Source: Microbacterium sp. Nx66
GTDB taxonomy: Bacteria > Actinomycetota > Actinomycetes > Actinomycetales > Microbacteriaceae
Length of the DNA stretch: 64,000 bases
Assembly: GCF_904066215.1 (NCBI RefSeq)
Contig: NZ_LR880474.1
Location: 2,728,001 to 2,792,000, forward strand
Reading direction: 5' to 3'
The notes under the pieces were generated by a model. That model saw nothing but the letters and a program-made list of their open reading frames with translations, was not told the DNA's origin and ran no database searches. Positions 17,783 to 27,872 of this stretch are shown here, one piece after another (the stretch's first letter is position 1; each line of letters starts with the position of its first letter). A program made the translations under genes and the position numbers.

Positions 17783-18427
17783 TCAGGCGGCGGAGGCGGG
17801 GGAACGCAGCCCGCGAGCGGCCAGAGCGGCGGCGATGCGCTCCGTGATCTCCTCGAGCGAGCCCACACCGTCGATGCGGTCGACGATGCCCCGGCTGCTG
17901 TAGACCTCGATGATCGGCGCCGTCTCCTTCTCGTAGATGTCGAGTCGGTGCGCGATGGCCTCGTCGGTGTCGTCGGAACGCCCCTGCTCCGCAGCGCGAA
18001 GGGCGAGGCGGGCGATGCTCTCCTCCCGCGGGACGTCGAGGAGGATCACCGCGTCCAGCGCCTCGCCGCGTCCTTCGAGGAACGCATCGAGGTGCGCCAC
18101 CTGCGCGGTGTTGCGGGGGTAGCCGTCGAGGAGGAAGCCGTTCTCCGCGTCCTCCTGGCTCAGCCGGTCGCGCACGATCTCGCTGGTCAGCTCGTCCGGC
18201 ACCAGGTCGCCCTTGTCGAGGATCGCGGTGACCTGCTGGCCGAGCGGCGTCCCCTCCTTGATGTTCGCGCGGAAGATGTCGCCGGTCGAGACGACAGGGA
18301 TGCCGTAGGACTCGGCGATGCGCACACCCTGGGTGCCCTTGCCGGAACCCTGGGGGCCGACGATGAGCAAACGGGCAGTGGGTCGGTGCCCTTCGACGGG
18401 CTCAGGGACCAGGTGGGGCACTGTCAT
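17783..18427 (-). CDS. adk: Adenylate kinase with a repeat-derived N-terminal insert
   Basis: 214 residues. P-loop GPQGSGKGT is at about 24-32, with FLLDGYPRN and the short-type lid. It interconverts AMP, ADP and ATP. The ATG at 18427 overlaps the secY stop (ATGA). The N-terminus reads MTVPHLVPEPVEGHRPTARLLIVG: about 13 residues before the first beta strand are encoded by the dispersed repeat (18388-18410). Most adenylate kinases reach the first strand within 1-8 residues. Confidence 0.95.
   Translation of the reverse strand: MTVPHLVPEPVEGHRPTARLLIVGPQGSGKGTQGVRIAESYGIPVVSTGDIFRANIKEGTPLGQQVTAILDKGDLVPDELTSEIVRDRLSQEDAENGFLLDGYPRNTAQVAHLDAFLEGRGEALDAVILLDVPREESIARLALRAAEQGRSDDTDEAIAHRLDIYEKETAPIIEVYSSRGIVDRIDGVGSLEEITERIAAALAARGLRSPASAA
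18388..18410. repeat. Dispersed repeat copy inside the adk reading frame
   Basis: On the minus strand GGTCCCTGAGCCCGTCGAAG, the same core as the other cluster copies. Translated in the adk frame it gives VPEPVEG. It keeps the frame open and adds residues ahead of the P-loop strand. Confidence 0.8.
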
Positions 18428-19746
18428 CGGAGAAGTCCTTCGTAGTGTCGCTGCTGCAGCTGGGCGTCGATCTGCTTGACCGTCTCGAGACCCACGCCGA
18501 CGATGATGAGGATCGACGCGCCACCGAACGGGAAGTTCTGGTTGGCACCGACCGTCGCGAGCGCGATGAGCGGGATCAGGGCGATCAGGCCCAGGTAGAG
18601 GGAACCGGGGAGCGTGATGCGGGTGAGCACGTAATCCAGGTACTCCGCGGTCGGACGGCCGGCCCGGATCCCGGGGATGAAGCCGCCGTACTTCTTCATG
18701 TTGTCGGCGACCTCGACCGGGTTGAACGTGATCGCGACGTAGAAGTAGGTGAACCCGATGATCAGCAGGAAGTATGCCGCCATGTAGATCGGGCTGTTGC
18801 CGGTGGTGAAGTTCGCGCTGACCCAGCTGACCCACGCGGGCGGGGTGGAGCCGTCCTGCGGGGTGTTGAACTGGGCGATGAGCGCGGGGATGTACAGCAG
18901 CGACGAGGCGAAGATGACGGGGATCACACCGGCCATGTTCACCTTGATCGGGATGTACGTGTTCGTGCCGCCGTAGGTGCGACGGCCCACCATGCGCTTC
19001 GCGTACTGCACGGGGATGCGCCGCTGCGACTGCTCGACGAACACCACGAGTCCCATCACGATGATGCCGACGAGCAGCACGAGGAGGAAGACCTCGAAGC
19101 CCCGGGTCTGCCAGATGATCGACATCGCGCCGGGGAACGTCGCGGCGATCGAGGTGAAGATCAGCAGCGACATGCCGTTGCCGATGCCGCGCTCGGTGAC
19201 GAGCTCAGCGAACCACATGATCAGACCGGTACCGGCCGTCATCGCCATGATGATGAGCACCTGCGCCCACCAGACGTCGTTCGTGAGGAGCTGGGTGCAC
19301 GCGCCGATGTCGGTCGTACCGAAGAGCTGGCCGGTGCGGGCCACGGTGACGAGCGTCGTGGACTGCAGGAGCGCGAGGGCGATCGTGAGGTACCGCGTGT
19401 ACTGGGTCAGCTTGGCCTGCCCGGCCTGGCCTTCCTTGTGCAGCGCCTCGAAGTGCGGGATGACGACGCGCAGGAGCTGGGTGATGATCGTCGCGGTGAT
19501 GTACGGCATGACGCCGAGCGCGAAGATCGACAGCTGCAGCAGCGCGCCTCCGGAGAAGAGGTTGACGAGTCCGAGCAGACCCTCGGTGCCGGCGTTGGCC
19601 GCGAGACACTGCTCGACGTTCGGGAAGTTGACGAACGGCGCGGGGACGTTCGAGCCGAGGCGGTAGATCGCGATGATCGCGAGAGTGAAACCGATCTTCC
19701 GACGCAGGTCGGGCGTGCGGAAGATCCGCGCGATGGCGCTAAACAA
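18424..19746 (-). CDS. secY: Preprotein translocase channel subunit SecY
   Basis: 440 residues, ten membrane segments. Starts LFSAIARIFRTPDLRRKIGFTLAIIAIYRLGSNVPAP in all but the initiator; the plug/pore features and the loop region RRIPVQYAKRMVGRR are visible. It forms the SecYEG channel. TTG 19746 is chosen because AGGAGG lies seven bases upstream; the in-frame ATG further upstream would extend into the rplO terminator region. Adk overlaps its stop. Confidence 0.95.
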   Translation of the reverse strand: MFSAIARIFRTPDLRRKIGFTLAIIAIYRLGSNVPAPFVNFPNVEQCLAANAGTEGLLGLVNLFSGGALLQLSIFALGVMPYITATIITQLLRVVIPHFEALHKEGQAGQAKLTQYTRYLTIALALLQSTTLVTVARTGQLFGTTDIGACTQLLTNDVWWAQVLIIMAMTAGTGLIMWFAELVTERGIGNGMSLLIFTSIAATFPGAMSIIWQTRGFEVFLLVLLVGIIVMGLVVFVEQSQRRIPVQYAKRMVGRRTYGGTNTYIPIKVNMAGVIPVIFASSLLYIPALIAQFNTPQDGSTPPAWVSWVSANFTTGNSPIYMAAYFLLIIGFTYFYVAITFNPVEVADNMKKYGGFIPGIRAGRPTAEYLDYVLTRITLPGSLYLGLIALIPLIALATVGANQNFPFGGASILIIVGVGLETVKQIDAQLQQRHYEGLLR

Positions 19747-19857
19747 GAACGTTCCTCCTGAAAAGGTGGCCGAACCCCGAGGGGCGGCTGAAACACCAGG
19801 GTAACCCACTCCGAGGCCGGGGGAATGCGTGCGGTCGGCTTCTCCCCCGCCGAACCA

Positions 19858-19890
19858 GAAGAGGGGCCGGAGAATCTCCGACCCCTCTTC
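19858..19890. terminator. Hairpin terminator between rplO and secY
   Basis: Stem GAAGAGGGG ... CCCCTCTTC with inner CGGAGA/TCTCCG pairing, starting 9 bp after the rplO stop. It separates the ribosomal-protein part of spc from secY-adk-map and suggests secY has its own promoter or receives partial read-through. Confidence 0.7.
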
Positions 19891-19898
19891 CGCAGTGG

Positions 19899-20516
19899 TT
19901 ACTTGACGGATCCGCCCGCAGCCACGATCTTCTGCTCGGCAGAACCCGAGACCTTGTCGACCGCGACGGTGAGCTTCACGGCGATGTCGCCGTTGCCGAG
20001 AACCTTGACCTTCTCGTTCTTGCGAACCGCACCCTTGGCGACCAGGTCGCTGACGGTGACGTCGCCACCCTGGGGGTAGAGCTCCGCGAGCTTCTCCAGG
20101 TTCACGACCTGGTACTCGACGCGGAACGGGTTCTTGAAGCCGCGCAGCTTCGGCGTGCGCATGTGCAGCGGCATCTGGCCACCCTCGAAGCCGACGCGCA
20201 CGGTGTTGCGGGCCTTGGTGCCCTTCGTGCCGCGACCGGCCGTCTTGCCCTTCGAGCCCTCACCGCGACCGACACGGGTCTTCGCGGTGTTGGACCCGGG
20301 GACGGGACGCAGGTGGTGGACCTTCAGCACACCGGGGCGGGACGCCGCGGCGTCCTTCTTCGGCGCAGCCTTCGCGGAGCCGTCAGCCTTGGCGTCGGCG
20401 GCACTGGTCTTGGCCGGTGCCTTCTTCGCGGCGGGCTTCTTGGCAGCGTCGGCCTTGGGAGCCGCCGCCTTCTTGGTGGCCTTCTCGGCCTCGACGGCCT
20501 CGTTCTTCTCAGCCAT
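19899..20516 (-). CDS. rplO: 50S ribosomal protein uL15 with Ala/Lys-rich N-terminal extension
   Basis: 205 residues. The canonical uL15 starts near [36 protein letters not shown]. The first 60 or so residues ([23 protein letters not shown]...) are a low-complexity Ala/Lys extension, probably disordered. Its start overlaps the rpmD stop by one base (TAATG). Confidence 0.96.
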   Translation of the reverse strand: MAEKNEAVEAEKATKKAAAPKADAAKKPAAKKAPAKTSAADAKADGSAKAAPKKDAAASRPGVLKVHHLRPVPGSNTAKTRVGRGEGSKGKTAGRGTKGTKARNTVRVGFEGGQMPLHMRTPKLRGFKNPFRVEYQVVNLEKLAELYPQGGDVTVSDLVAKGAVRKNEKVKVLGNGDIAVKLTVAVDKVSGSAEQKIVAAGGSVK

Positions 20517-20701
20517 TAGTCGATCTCCTCAACCTTGACGAGGTGGGCGACGGTCTTGACGTAGCCGCGCGTCTGCGCGTCGTCGGGGCGGACGGTGGTG
20601 TCACCGATCCGCTTGAGACCGAGGCTGCGCAGCGTGTCGCGCTGGTTCTGCTTCTCGCTCACCTTGGACTTGATCTGCGTGACCTTGAGTCGCGCGGCCA
20701 T
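20516..20701 (-). CDS. rpmD: 50S ribosomal protein uL30
   Basis: 61 residues, [20 protein letters not shown], with [17 protein letters not shown] as the family signature. The ATG at 20701 overlaps the rpsE stop (TGATG). Standard spc position between rpsE and rplO. Confidence 0.96.
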   Translation of the reverse strand: MAARLKVTQIKSKVSEKQNQRDTLRSLGLKRIGDTTVRPDDAQTRGYVKTVAHLVKVEEID

Positions 20702-21399
20702 CAGGCACCTACCTTCTGTGCGGCGATGGCCTCGGCCTCGGCGCGGACGAGCCGGGCCGGGGCGACCTGGTCGAACTCGAGACCACGGCGTGCGGCGACG
20801 GCGCGGGGCTCCTCGAGCTCCTTCAGGGCGGTGACCGTCGCGTGCACGATGTTGATCGTGTTCGACGAGCCGAGCGACTTGGACAGCACGTCGTGGATGC
20901 CGGCGCACTCGAGCACGGCGCGGACCGGACCACCGGCGATGACACCGGTACCGGCAGCGGCGGGGCGCAGGAGCACCACACCGGCGGCCGACTCACCCTG
21001 CACGGGGTGCGGGATGGTGCTGCCGACGCGCGGGACGCGGAAGAAGTTGCGCTTGGCCTCTTCGACACCCTTCGAGATCGCCAGCGGGACCTCACGGGCC
21101 TTGCCGTAGCCGACGCCCACCAGACCGTTGCCGTCACCGACGACCACGAGAGCGGTGAAGCTGAAGCGACGACCACCCTTCACGACCTTCGAGACGCGGT
21201 TGATGGTGACGACGCGCTCCAGGAACTGGTTGTCGCCGCGGTCGCGCGAGTTGCGGTCGCGGCCGCCCTGGTTACGGTCACGTCCGCCGCGGCGGCCGTC
21301 CCGCTGGTCGCGAGAGGGCTCAGCCTGCGTGGTGCCGGCGGCCGTCTCGGAAGTGGCAGCAGCCGCTTCGGTCACTTCGTTCTCCTTGTTGTCACTCAC
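20701..21399 (-). CDS. rpsE: 30S ribosomal protein uS5
   Basis: 232 residues. The core starts near [23 protein letters not shown], with the double-stranded RNA-binding fold and [22 protein letters not shown]. The N-terminal 60 residues are an Arg/Gly/Asp-rich extension. uS5 helps control decoding fidelity and mRNA entry. Overlaps rplR by 4 bp. Confidence 0.97.
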   Translation of the reverse strand: MSDNKENEVTEAAAATSETAAGTTQAEPSRDQRDGRRGGRDRNQGGRDRNSRDRGDNQFLERVVTINRVSKVVKGGRRFSFTALVVVGDGNGLVGVGYGKAREVPLAISKGVEEAKRNFFRVPRVGSTIPHPVQGESAAGVVLLRPAAAGTGVIAGGPVRAVLECAGIHDVLSKSLGSSNTINIVHATVTALKELEEPRAVAARRGLEFDQVAPARLVRAEAEAIAAQKVGA

Positions 21400-21755
21400 A
21401 GTGCCAGACCCCCTTCACGGGCGCCGTCGGCGATGGCGGCGACACGACCCGCGTAGCGGTTGCCGCCACGGTCGAACACTGCCTCGGAAACGCCTGCGGC
21501 CTTCGCGCGCTCGGCGAGGAGCTCGCCGACCTTGCGAGCCTTGGCGGTCTTGTCGCCATCCAGCGAACGCAGGTCGGTCTCGAGCGTCGAGGCCGAGGCG
21601 ACCGTGTGGCCCTTGCTGTCGTCGACGAGCTGCACGAAGACGTGACGCGCCGAACGGTTGACGACGAGGCGCGGACGCACCTCGGTGCCCACGATCTTCT
21701 TGCGAAGACGGGCGTGACGACGCGCGCGGGCGTCAGACTTTGACTTGAGAGCCAT
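21396..21755 (-). CDS. rplR: 50S ribosomal protein uL18
   Basis: 119 residues, with [24 protein letters not shown] and the C-terminal [24 protein letters not shown]. Binds 5S rRNA with uL5. Standard spc position. Confidence 0.97.
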   Translation of the reverse strand: MALKSKSDARARRHARLRKKIVGTEVRPRLVVNRSARHVFVQLVDDSKGHTVASASTLETDLRSLDGDKTAKARKVGELLAERAKAAGVSEAVFDRGGNRYAGRVAAIADGAREGGLAL

Positions 21756-21757
21756 GG

Positions 21758-22294
21758 TTACTTACCACTCTTTCCGGCCTTGCGACGCACGTTCTCGCCG
21801 GCGTAGCGCACACCCTTGCCCTTGTACGGTTCGGGCTTGCGGATCTTGCGGATGTTCGCAGCCGCCTCACCGACGGCCTGCTTGTCGATCCCGCTGACGG
21901 TGAGCTTGTTCGTGCCCTCGACCGTGAGCGTGATGCCGGCGGGCGGGTCGATCAGGACCGGGTGCGAGAAGCCGAGGGCGAACTCGACCGAGTTCCCCTT
22001 CTGCTGCACGCGGTAACCGGTGCCGACGACCTCGAGACCCTTGGTGTAGCCCTGGGTCACGCCGATGATGTTGTTGTTGATGAGCGTGCGGGTCAGGCCG
22101 TGGAGAGACCGGGACTCGCGCTCGTCGTCGGGGCGGGTGACGAGAACCTGGTTCTCCTCGACCGACACCTCGATGGGGCTGGCCACCGTGAGGGTGAGCT
22201 CACCCTTGGGGCCCTTCACCGCGACCTCACGGCCGTCGACCGAAACGGTCACGCCCGCGGGAACGTCGATGGGAAGTCGTCCAATACGCGACAT
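21758..22294 (-). CDS. rplF: 50S ribosomal protein uL6
   Basis: 178 residues starting [21 protein letters not shown] and ending [25 protein letters not shown]. Two related domains. Located near the sarcin-ricin loop and the factor-binding site. Confidence 0.97.
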   Translation of the reverse strand: MSRIGRLPIDVPAGVTVSVDGREVAVKGPKGELTLTVASPIEVSVEENQVLVTRPDDERESRSLHGLTRTLINNNIIGVTQGYTKGLEVVGTGYRVQQKGNSVEFALGFSHPVLIDPPAGITLTVEGTNKLTVSGIDKQAVGEAAANIRKIRKPEPYKGKGVRYAGENVRRKAGKSGK

Positions 22295-22300
22295 TTCGGA

Positions 22301-22699
22301 TTACCACACGTAGGCGAGAACTTCTCCGCCCACGCCCTTCTGCTCAGCCTGGCGGTCCGTGAGGAGACCGGAGGAGGTGGACAGGATGGCCACGCCGAGG
22401 CCGCCGAGGACCGTGGGGATCTCGGTCGACTTCGCGTACACGCGCAGGCCGGGCTTCGACACGCGCTTGATGCCCGCGATCGAGCGCTCGCGGTTCGGAC
22501 CGTACTTCAGCGTCAGCGTGAGGTTCTTGCCCACGCGAGCGTCGGAGGTCTCCCAACCGGCGATGTAGCCCTCCTGCTGGAGGATCTCTGCGATGTGCGT
22601 CTTGAGCTTGCTCGACGGCAGCGTCACGGTGTCGTGGTGCGCCGAGTTCGCGTTGCGCAGACGGGTCAGCATGTCTGCGACCGGGTCTGTCATTGTCAT
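22301..22699 (-). CDS. rpsH: 30S ribosomal protein uS8
   Basis: 132 residues, [23 protein letters not shown], ending [11 protein letters not shown]. In E. coli uS8 represses spc translation; a site for that is not recognisable here. It is preceded by a 133-bp gap where rpsN would normally be. Tandem ATGs at 22699 and 22693; neither has a strong ribosome-binding site. Confidence 0.97.
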   Translation of the reverse strand: MTMTDPVADMLTRLRNANSAHHDTVTLPSSKLKTHIAEILQQEGYIAGWETSDARVGKNLTLTLKYGPNRERSIAGIKRVSKPGLRVYAKSTEIPTVLGGLGVAILSTSSGLLTDRQAEQKGVGGEVLAYVW

Positions 22700-22789
22700 T
22701 GTTGTCTACTTTCGATCATGAGGTTCCGGCTGCCGTTACACGACAGACGGCCTGCGATGAGCACGCAATCTTCAATTGTACGTGCACAT

Positions 22790-22827
22790 CGACGGGCTCA
22801 GTGACACGGAGACCACTGAGCCCGTCG
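22790..22827. repeat. Dispersed repeat, perfect hairpin copy (rplE-rpsH gap)
   Basis: Perfect 14-bp stem CGACGGGCTCAGTG / CACTGAGCCCGTCG with a 10-base loop, five bases after the rplE stop. It is the best-conserved inverted pair of the repeat family. It fills the gap left by the absent rpsN and may end transcription or stabilise the upstream mRNA. Confidence 0.8.
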
Positions 22828-22832
22828 AAGGG

Positions 22833-23423
22833 TCACGCCTGGGCGTCGTCCGCGCGGAACGGGAAGCCGAGGTGACGCAGCAGCGCGCGTCCCTCGTCGT
22901 CCGTCTTCGCCGAGGTCACGACAGTGATGTCGAAACCACGGACGCGGTCGATCTTGTCCTGATCGATCTCGTGGAACACGCTCTGCTCCTGGAGACCGAA
23001 GGTGTAGTTGCCGTTGCCGTCGAACTGCTTGCCCGACAGACCGCGGAAGTCGCGGATGCGGGGCAGCGCGAGCGACACCAGGCGGTCCACGAACTCCCAC
23101 GCACGGTCGCCACGGAGGGTGACGTGCGCGCCGATGGCCTGGCCCTCACGCAGCTTGAACTGCGCGATGGACTTGCGGGCCTTGGTGACGATCGGCTTCT
23201 GGCCGGTGATCTTGGTGAGGTCGTCGACCGCCCCATCGATCACCTTGCTGTCGCGAGCAGCCTCGCCGACACCGGTGTTCACGACGACCTTGACCAGGCC
23301 GGGGATCTGCATGACGTTCTCGTAGCCGAACTCGTCCTGCAGAGCCTTCTTGATCTCGGCGTTGTACTTCGCCTTCAGGCGGGGCTGGATCTTGCCAGCC
23401 ACCGCAGCGTCGGTCGTTGCCAT
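22833..23423 (-). CDS. rplE: 50S ribosomal protein uL5
   Basis: 196 residues. [19 protein letters not shown] at the N-terminus, [15 protein letters not shown] and [20 protein letters not shown] near the C-terminus. Binds 5S rRNA and contacts the P-site tRNA. Its start overlaps the rplX stop by one base. Confidence 0.97.
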   Translation of the reverse strand: MATTDAAVAGKIQPRLKAKYNAEIKKALQDEFGYENVMQIPGLVKVVVNTGVGEAARDSKVIDGAVDDLTKITGQKPIVTKARKSIAQFKLREGQAIGAHVTLRGDRAWEFVDRLVSLALPRIRDFRGLSGKQFDGNGNYTFGLQEQSVFHEIDQDKIDRVRGFDITVVTSAKTDDEGRALLRHLGFPFRADDAQA

Positions 23424-23782
23424 CAGAGGTCCTTACCGCTCTTCTTCGCGAAGCGCACGCGGACGGTGCGCTTCACGCCGTCCTTGGTCTGCTCCTCGAC
23501 CCGGTGGCCGACCTTGGTCGGCTTCTTGGTCGAGGGGTCGACGAGTGCGACGTTCGAGATGTGGATGGGCGCCTCGACGGTCTCGAGGCCACCCGTCTTG
23601 GTGCCACGCTGCGTCTGACCGACGCGCGTGTGCTTGGTGACGTAGTTGACGCCTTCGACGACGACACGGTTCTGCCCGACGAGGACGTCGAGGACCTTGC
23701 CCTGCTTGCCGCGGTCGCCACCACGCTCGGGCTTGGCGCCCGAGATGACCTGAACCAGGTCGCCCTTCTTGATCTTCGCCAT
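23423..23782 (-). CDS. rplX: 50S ribosomal protein uL24
   Basis: 119 residues with KOW motif [28 protein letters not shown] near the N-terminus. An early 50S assembly factor near the exit tunnel. Two bases separate it from rplN. Confidence 0.97.
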   Translation of the reverse strand: MAKIKKGDLVQVISGAKPERGGDRGKQGKVLDVLVGQNRVVVEGVNYVTKHTRVGQTQRGTKTGGLETVEAPIHISNVALVDPSTKKPTKVGHRVEEQTKDGVKRTVRVRFAKKSGKDL

Positions 23783-23784
23783 GA

Positions 23785-24153
23785 TCAGATGACCTCCGGT
23801 GCCAGCGAGACGATCTTCATGAACTTCTTGTCGCGAAGCTCACGGCCGACCGGCCCGAAGATACGGGTGCCGCGGGGCTCCCCGTCGTTCTTCAGGATGA
23901 CGGCGGCGTTCTCGTCGAACTTGATGTAGGAGCCGTCGGGACGACGGGTCTCCTTCTTGGTGCGGACGATGACCGCCTTGACGACGTCGCCCTTCTTGAC
24001 GTTGCCACCGGGGATCGCGTCCTTGACGGTCGCGACGATGGTGTCGCCCAGACCGGCGTAGCGGCGGCGCGAGCCACCGAGGACGCGGATCGTGAGCAGC
24101 TCCTTGGCGCCGGTGTTGTCGGCGACCTTGAGGCGGGACTCCTGCTGAATCAC
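23785..24153 (-). CDS. rplN: 50S ribosomal protein uL14
   Basis: 122 residues, [28 protein letters not shown], ending [12 protein letters not shown]. Forms intersubunit bridge contacts and binds RsfS-type silencing factors. First gene of the spc part; it overlaps rpsQ by 4 bp, so S10 and spc are continuous here. Confidence 0.97.
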   Translation of the reverse strand: MIQQESRLKVADNTGAKELLTIRVLGGSRRRYAGLGDTIVATVKDAIPGGNVKKGDVVKAVIVRTKKETRRPDGSYIKFDENAAVILKNDGEPRGTRIFGPVGRELRDKKFMKIVSLAPEVI

Positions 24154-24485
24154 TTGGCCTTCTCCAGAATCTCCACCAGACGCCAGCGCTTGGTGGCGCT
24201 CAGCGGGCGGGTCTCGTTGATCAGGACCAGGTCGCCGATGCCGGCGGAGTTCGCCTCATCGTGCGCCTTGACCTTCGACGTCCGGCGGATGACCTTGCCG
24301 TAAAGCGGGTGCTTCACGCGGTCCTCGACCTCGACGACGATCGTCTTGTCCATCTTGTCGCTGACGACATAGCCACGGCGGGCCTTGCGGTAGCCGCGGG
24401 CAGCGGAGTCGCGGACGTCGTGCTCGGACGACTCGTGTCCTGCGGCCTGCGTCTCCACAGTCGCTTCCTTCTTGGTGGCCATCAC
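24150..24485 (-). CDS. rpsQ: 30S ribosomal protein uS17 with N-terminal extension
   Basis: 111 residues. The core [24 protein letters not shown] begins at about residue 32; the first 31 residues are a polar extension beyond the usual length of 80-90. An early 16S rRNA binder. Tandem ATGs; the first overlaps the rpmC stop (ATGA). Confidence 0.96.
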   Translation of the reverse strand: MMATKKEATVETQAAGHESSEHDVRDSAARGYRKARRGYVVSDKMDKTIVVEVEDRVKHPLYGKVIRRTSKVKAHDEANSAGIGDLVLINETRPLSATKRWRLVEILEKAK

Positions 24486-24799
24486 TCAGCCTCTTCCTTC
24501 GGGGCGTCCTCGGCGGCGTCCGCCTTCTTCGCCTTCGACTTGGTCGCCTTCTTCGCGGGAGCCTCGACCGGAGCGGGCGTCGCACGGATGCCCAGCTCGC
24601 GCTCGCGGATCACCGTGTAGAGGCGCGCGATGTCGCGCTTGACGGCGCGGATGCGGCCGTGGCTCTCCAGCTGGCCGGTGGCCGACTGGAAACGGAGGTT
24701 GAACAGCTCCTCCTTGGCCTTGCGCAGCTCCTCAACGAGGCGCTGGTCTTCGAACGTGTCGAGCTCTGCCGGAGCGAGCTCCTTGGTGCCGATCGCCAT
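24482..24799 (-). CDS. rpmC: 50S ribosomal protein uL29 with Ala/Lys-rich tail
   Basis: 105 residues. The two-helix uL29 core is about 8-72 ([35 protein letters not shown]). The last 30 residues ([23 protein letters not shown]) are a low-complexity tail. The ATG at 24799 overlaps the rplP stop (TAATG). Sits at the tunnel exit near the signal-recognition particle site. Confidence 0.96.
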   Translation of the reverse strand: MAIGTKELAPAELDTFEDQRLVEELRKAKEELFNLRFQSATGQLESHGRIRAVKRDIARLYTVIRERELGIRATPAPVEAPAKKATKSKAKKADAAEDAPKEEAE

Positions 24800-25218
24800 T
24801 ACGCGTCGCCCTCCTCGCGCTTGATGATGCGTGCCTTGAGCGGCAGCTTGTGGATTGCACGGGTCAGTGCCTCGCGAGCGAGCTGCTCGTCGACACCCGC
24901 GACCTCGAAGAGGACGCGGCCCGGCTTGACGTTGGCGACCCACCACTCGGGGGAACCCTTACCGGAACCCATGCGGGTCTCGGCCGGCTTCTTCGTGAGC
25001 GGACGGTCCGGGTAGATGTTGATCCACACCTTGCCGCCACGCTTGATGTGACGGGTCATCGCGATACGAGCGGACTCGATCTGACGGTTCGTCACGTACG
25101 CGGGGGTGAGGGCCTGGATACCGTACTCGCCGAAGGAGACCTTCGTGCCGCCGGTGGCCTGACCCGAGCGCCCCGGGTGGTGCTGCTTGCGGTACTTGAC
25201 CTTACGGGGGATGAGCAT
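24799..25218 (-). CDS. rplP: 50S ribosomal protein uL16
   Basis: 139 residues starting [21 protein letters not shown], with [31 protein letters not shown]. Contacts tRNA in the A site and is needed late in 50S assembly. Overlaps rpsC by one base. Confidence 0.98.
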   Translation of the reverse strand: MLIPRKVKYRKQHHPGRSGQATGGTKVSFGEYGIQALTPAYVTNRQIESARIAMTRHIKRGGKVWINIYPDRPLTKKPAETRMGSGKGSPEWWVANVKPGRVLFEVAGVDEQLAREALTRAIHKLPLKARIIKREEGDA

Positions 25219-25970
25219 TATGCCGACGCTCCTTCTGCAACAGGTGCCTCGTTGCGCGGGGCACGGCGGCGGTCACCACGGTCGTCACGGCGCGACTTCG
25301 GCGCGTTGGCCTGCTCGCGCGCGAGCTCCTTGGCGGTGAGGTCGCCCTTGTAGATCCACACCTTCACGCCGATGCGGCCGAAGGTGGTCTTGGCCTCGTA
25401 GAAGCCGTAGTCGATGTTCGCGCGCAGCGTGTGCAGCGGCACACGACCCTCGCGGTAGAACTCCGACCGGCTCATCTCCGCGCCGCCGAGACGGCCCGAG
25501 ACCTGGATGCGGATGCCCTTGGCGCCGGCGCGCTGCGCGCCCTGCAGACCCTTGCGCATCGCGCGGCGGAACGCCACACGAGCCGAGAGCTGCTCGGCGA
25601 TGCCCTGGGCGACCAGCTGAGCGTCGGCCTCGGGGTTCTTGACCTCGAGGATGTTCAGCTGGATCTGCTTGCCCGTGAGCTTCTCGAGGTCGCCGCGGAT
25701 GCGCTCGGCCTCTGCACCACGACGACCGATCACGATGCCCGGACGGGCGGTGTGGATGTCGACGCGGACGCGGTCACGGGTGCGCTCGATCTCGATGTTC
25801 GAGACGCCGGCACGGTCGAGCTGCGTCTGCAGCAGGCGACGGATCTTGATGTCCTCGGCCACGTAGTCGGCGTAACGCTGACCCGGCTTCGTCGAGTCGG
25901 AGAACCAGCGCGACACGTGGTCCGTGGTGATGCCGAGGCGGAAGCCGTACGGGTTGACCTTCTGTCCCAT
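25218..25970 (-). CDS. rpsC: 30S ribosomal protein uS3
   Basis: 250 residues starting [23 protein letters not shown]. The KH domain has [22 protein letters not shown], and the C-terminal domain has [26 protein letters not shown]. The tail is Arg/Ala-rich. Forms the mRNA entry channel and its helicase surface. Confidence 0.98.
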   Translation of the reverse strand: MGQKVNPYGFRLGITTDHVSRWFSDSTKPGQRYADYVAEDIKIRRLLQTQLDRAGVSNIEIERTRDRVRVDIHTARPGIVIGRRGAEAERIRGDLEKLTGKQIQLNILEVKNPEADAQLVAQGIAEQLSARVAFRRAMRKGLQGAQRAGAKGIRIQVSGRLGGAEMSRSEFYREGRVPLHTLRANIDYGFYEAKTTFGRIGVKVWIYKGDLTAKELAREQANAPKSRRDDRGDRRRAPRNEAPVAEGASA

Positions 25971-26368
25971 TACTTGCTCGCCTTCTTGTTGCTGTCGCCG
26001 GCCGCGGCAGGAGCCGCCTCCGGCGTCGAGAGCACGACCGTGATGTGGCTCGTGCGCTTCTTGATCTGGAAAGCGCGACCCTGTGCACGGGGCTGGAAAC
26101 GCTTGAGCGTCGTGCCCTCGTCGACGTAGGCGTTAGCCACGTACAGGTCCTGCTCGTCGAGGTACTCGCCGTCACGATCCGCCTTGACCTGCGCGTTGGC
26201 CATGGCCGACGCGACAAGCTTGTAGATCGGCTCACTGGCGGACTGCTGAGCGAACTTCAGGATCGCCAGAGCCTCCTGGGCCTGCTTGCCCTTGATGAGC
26301 GCGACGACACGACGAGCCTTCTGAGGGGTCACGCGGATGTGTCGCACGCGTGCGATGGACTCCACCAT
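25970..26368 (-). CDS. rplV: 50S ribosomal protein uL22
   Basis: 132 residues from ATG 26368 ([21 protein letters not shown]), preceded by AGGAGAGAGAAATGG. The beta-hairpin [23 protein letters not shown] lines the exit tunnel. The longer in-frame reading enters rpsS and is not needed. Confidence 0.97.
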   Translation of the reverse strand: MVESIARVRHIRVTPQKARRVVALIKGKQAQEALAILKFAQQSASEPIYKLVASAMANAQVKADRDGEYLDEQDLYVANAYVDEGTTLKRFQPRAQGRAFQIKKRTSHITVVLSTPEAAPAAAGDSNKKASK

Positions 26369-26393
26369 TTCTCTCTCCTCTATCGCCACCGCG

Positions 26394-26675
26394 TCAGCGG
26401 CGGCGGCCCTTCTTGTCGTCCTTCTCGTGGCCGCGGAAGGTGCGGGTGGGCGCGAACTCGCCCAGCTTGTGACCGACCATGGTCTCGGAGACAAACACGG
26501 GGATGTGCTTGCGACCGTCGTGGACCGCGATCGTGTGACCCAGCATGGCCGGGATGATCATGGACCGGCGGGACCAGGTCTTGATGACGTTCTTCGTGCC
26601 GGCTTCGTTCTGCACGACCACCTTGCGAAGCAGGTGCTCGTCGACGAAGGGGCCCTTCTTGAGACTGCGAGGCAT
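26394..26675 (-). CDS. rpsS: 30S ribosomal protein uS19
   Basis: 93 residues, [19 protein letters not shown], with [24 protein letters not shown]. Head of the 30S, next to uS13. Standard S10 order between rplB and rplV. Confidence 0.98.
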   Translation of the reverse strand: MPRSLKKGPFVDEHLLRKVVVQNEAGTKNVIKTWSRRSMIIPAMLGHTIAVHDGRKHIPVFVSETMVGHKLGEFAPTRTFRGHEKDDKKGRRR

Positions 26676-26687
26676 CTTCTCTTACTC

Positions 26688-27527
26688 CTACTTGCGCTTC
26701 TTGCCGGCGTTGCGACGACGCACGATGTACTTGTCGCTTTCCTTGTTGGCGTGGCGGGTGCGGCCCTCGGCCTGACCCCACGGGGAGACGGGGTGACGTC
26801 CACCGGACGTCTTGCCCTCACCACCACCGTGCGGGTGGTCGACCGGGTTCATCGCGACACCGCGGACGGTCGGGCGGACGCCCTTCCAGCGCATGCGGCC
26901 GGCCTTGCCCCAGTTGATGTTCGACTGCTCGGCGTTGCCGACCTCGCCGATGGTCGCGCGGCAGCGCGCATCGACGTTGCGGATCTCACCGGAGGGCAGA
27001 CGCAGCTGGGCGTAGGGGCCGTCCTTGGCGACGAGGCGGACCGATGCACCGGCCGAGCGCGCCATCTTCGCGCCGCCGCCGGGGCGGAGCTCGATGGCGT
27101 GGATGACGGTACCCGTGGGGATGTTCTTCAGCGGGAGGTTGTTTCCCGGCTTGATGTCCGCCGCGGGGCCCGACTCGACGATGTCGCCCTGCTTCAGCTT
27201 CGCCGGCGCGAGGATGTAGCGCTTCTCGCCGTCGAAGTAGTGCAGCAGCGCGATGCGCGCGGTGCGGTTGGGGTCGTACTCGATGTGAGCGACCTTGGCG
27301 TTCACGCCGTCCTTGTCATTGCGACGGAAGTCGATGACGCGGTACTGGCGCTTGTGGCCACCACCGATGTGACGGGTCGTGATGCGGCCCTGGTTGTTGC
27401 GACCACCGGTCTTCGAGATCGGGCGCAGCAGCGACTTCTCCGGCGTCGATCGGGTGATCTCGGCGAAGTCAGCCACCGACGAGCCGCGACGGCCCGGGGT
27501 CGTGGGCTTGTACTTGCGAATAGCCAT
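26688..27527 (-). CDS. rplB: 50S ribosomal protein uL2
   Basis: 279 residues. Contains [30 protein letters not shown] and the conserved C-terminal [25 protein letters not shown] with the His important for peptidyl-transferase assembly. Standard S10 position. Confidence 0.98.
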   Translation of the reverse strand: MAIRKYKPTTPGRRGSSVADFAEITRSTPEKSLLRPISKTGGRNNQGRITTRHIGGGHKRQYRVIDFRRNDKDGVNAKVAHIEYDPNRTARIALLHYFDGEKRYILAPAKLKQGDIVESGPAADIKPGNNLPLKNIPTGTVIHAIELRPGGGAKMARSAGASVRLVAKDGPYAQLRLPSGEIRNVDARCRATIGEVGNAEQSNINWGKAGRMRWKGVRPTVRGVAMNPVDHPHGGGEGKTSGGRHPVSPWGQAEGRTRHANKESDKYIVRRRNAGKKRK

Positions 27528-27548
27528 GATTGTCCTTTATCCCCCGGA

Positions 27549-27872
27549 TCAGCCGATTGCCGTGAAGATGTCGATGGTGCCCGACTTCAGGCTCACGATG
27601 GCGCGCTTGGTGTCCTTGCGCTTACCGGTGCCGAAGCGGGTGCGACGGGCCTTGCCGACGCGGTTGATCGTGTTGACGGACGCGACCTTGACGCCGAAGA
27701 TCTTCTCGATGGCGAGCTTGATCTCGGTCTTCGAAGCGCGCGGGTCGACGAGGAAGGTGTACTTGCCCTCGTCGATCAGGCCGTAGCTCTTCTCGGACAC
27801 GACCGGCTTCAGGATGATGTCGCGCGGGTCCTTGTTCAGGGCCGTCTGGAGAACAGATGCCTGCTCGCTCAT
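27549..27872 (-). CDS. rplW: 50S ribosomal protein uL23
   Basis: 107 residues. [26 protein letters not shown] at the N-terminus and [23 protein letters not shown] in the loop that docks trigger factor and SRP at the tunnel exit. Overlaps rplD by 4 bp. Confidence 0.97.
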   Translation of the reverse strand: MSEQASVLQTALNKDPRDIILKPVVSEKSYGLIDEGKYTFLVDPRASKTEIKLAIEKIFGVKVASVNTINRVGKARRTRFGTGKRKDTKRAIVSLKSGTIDIFTAIG

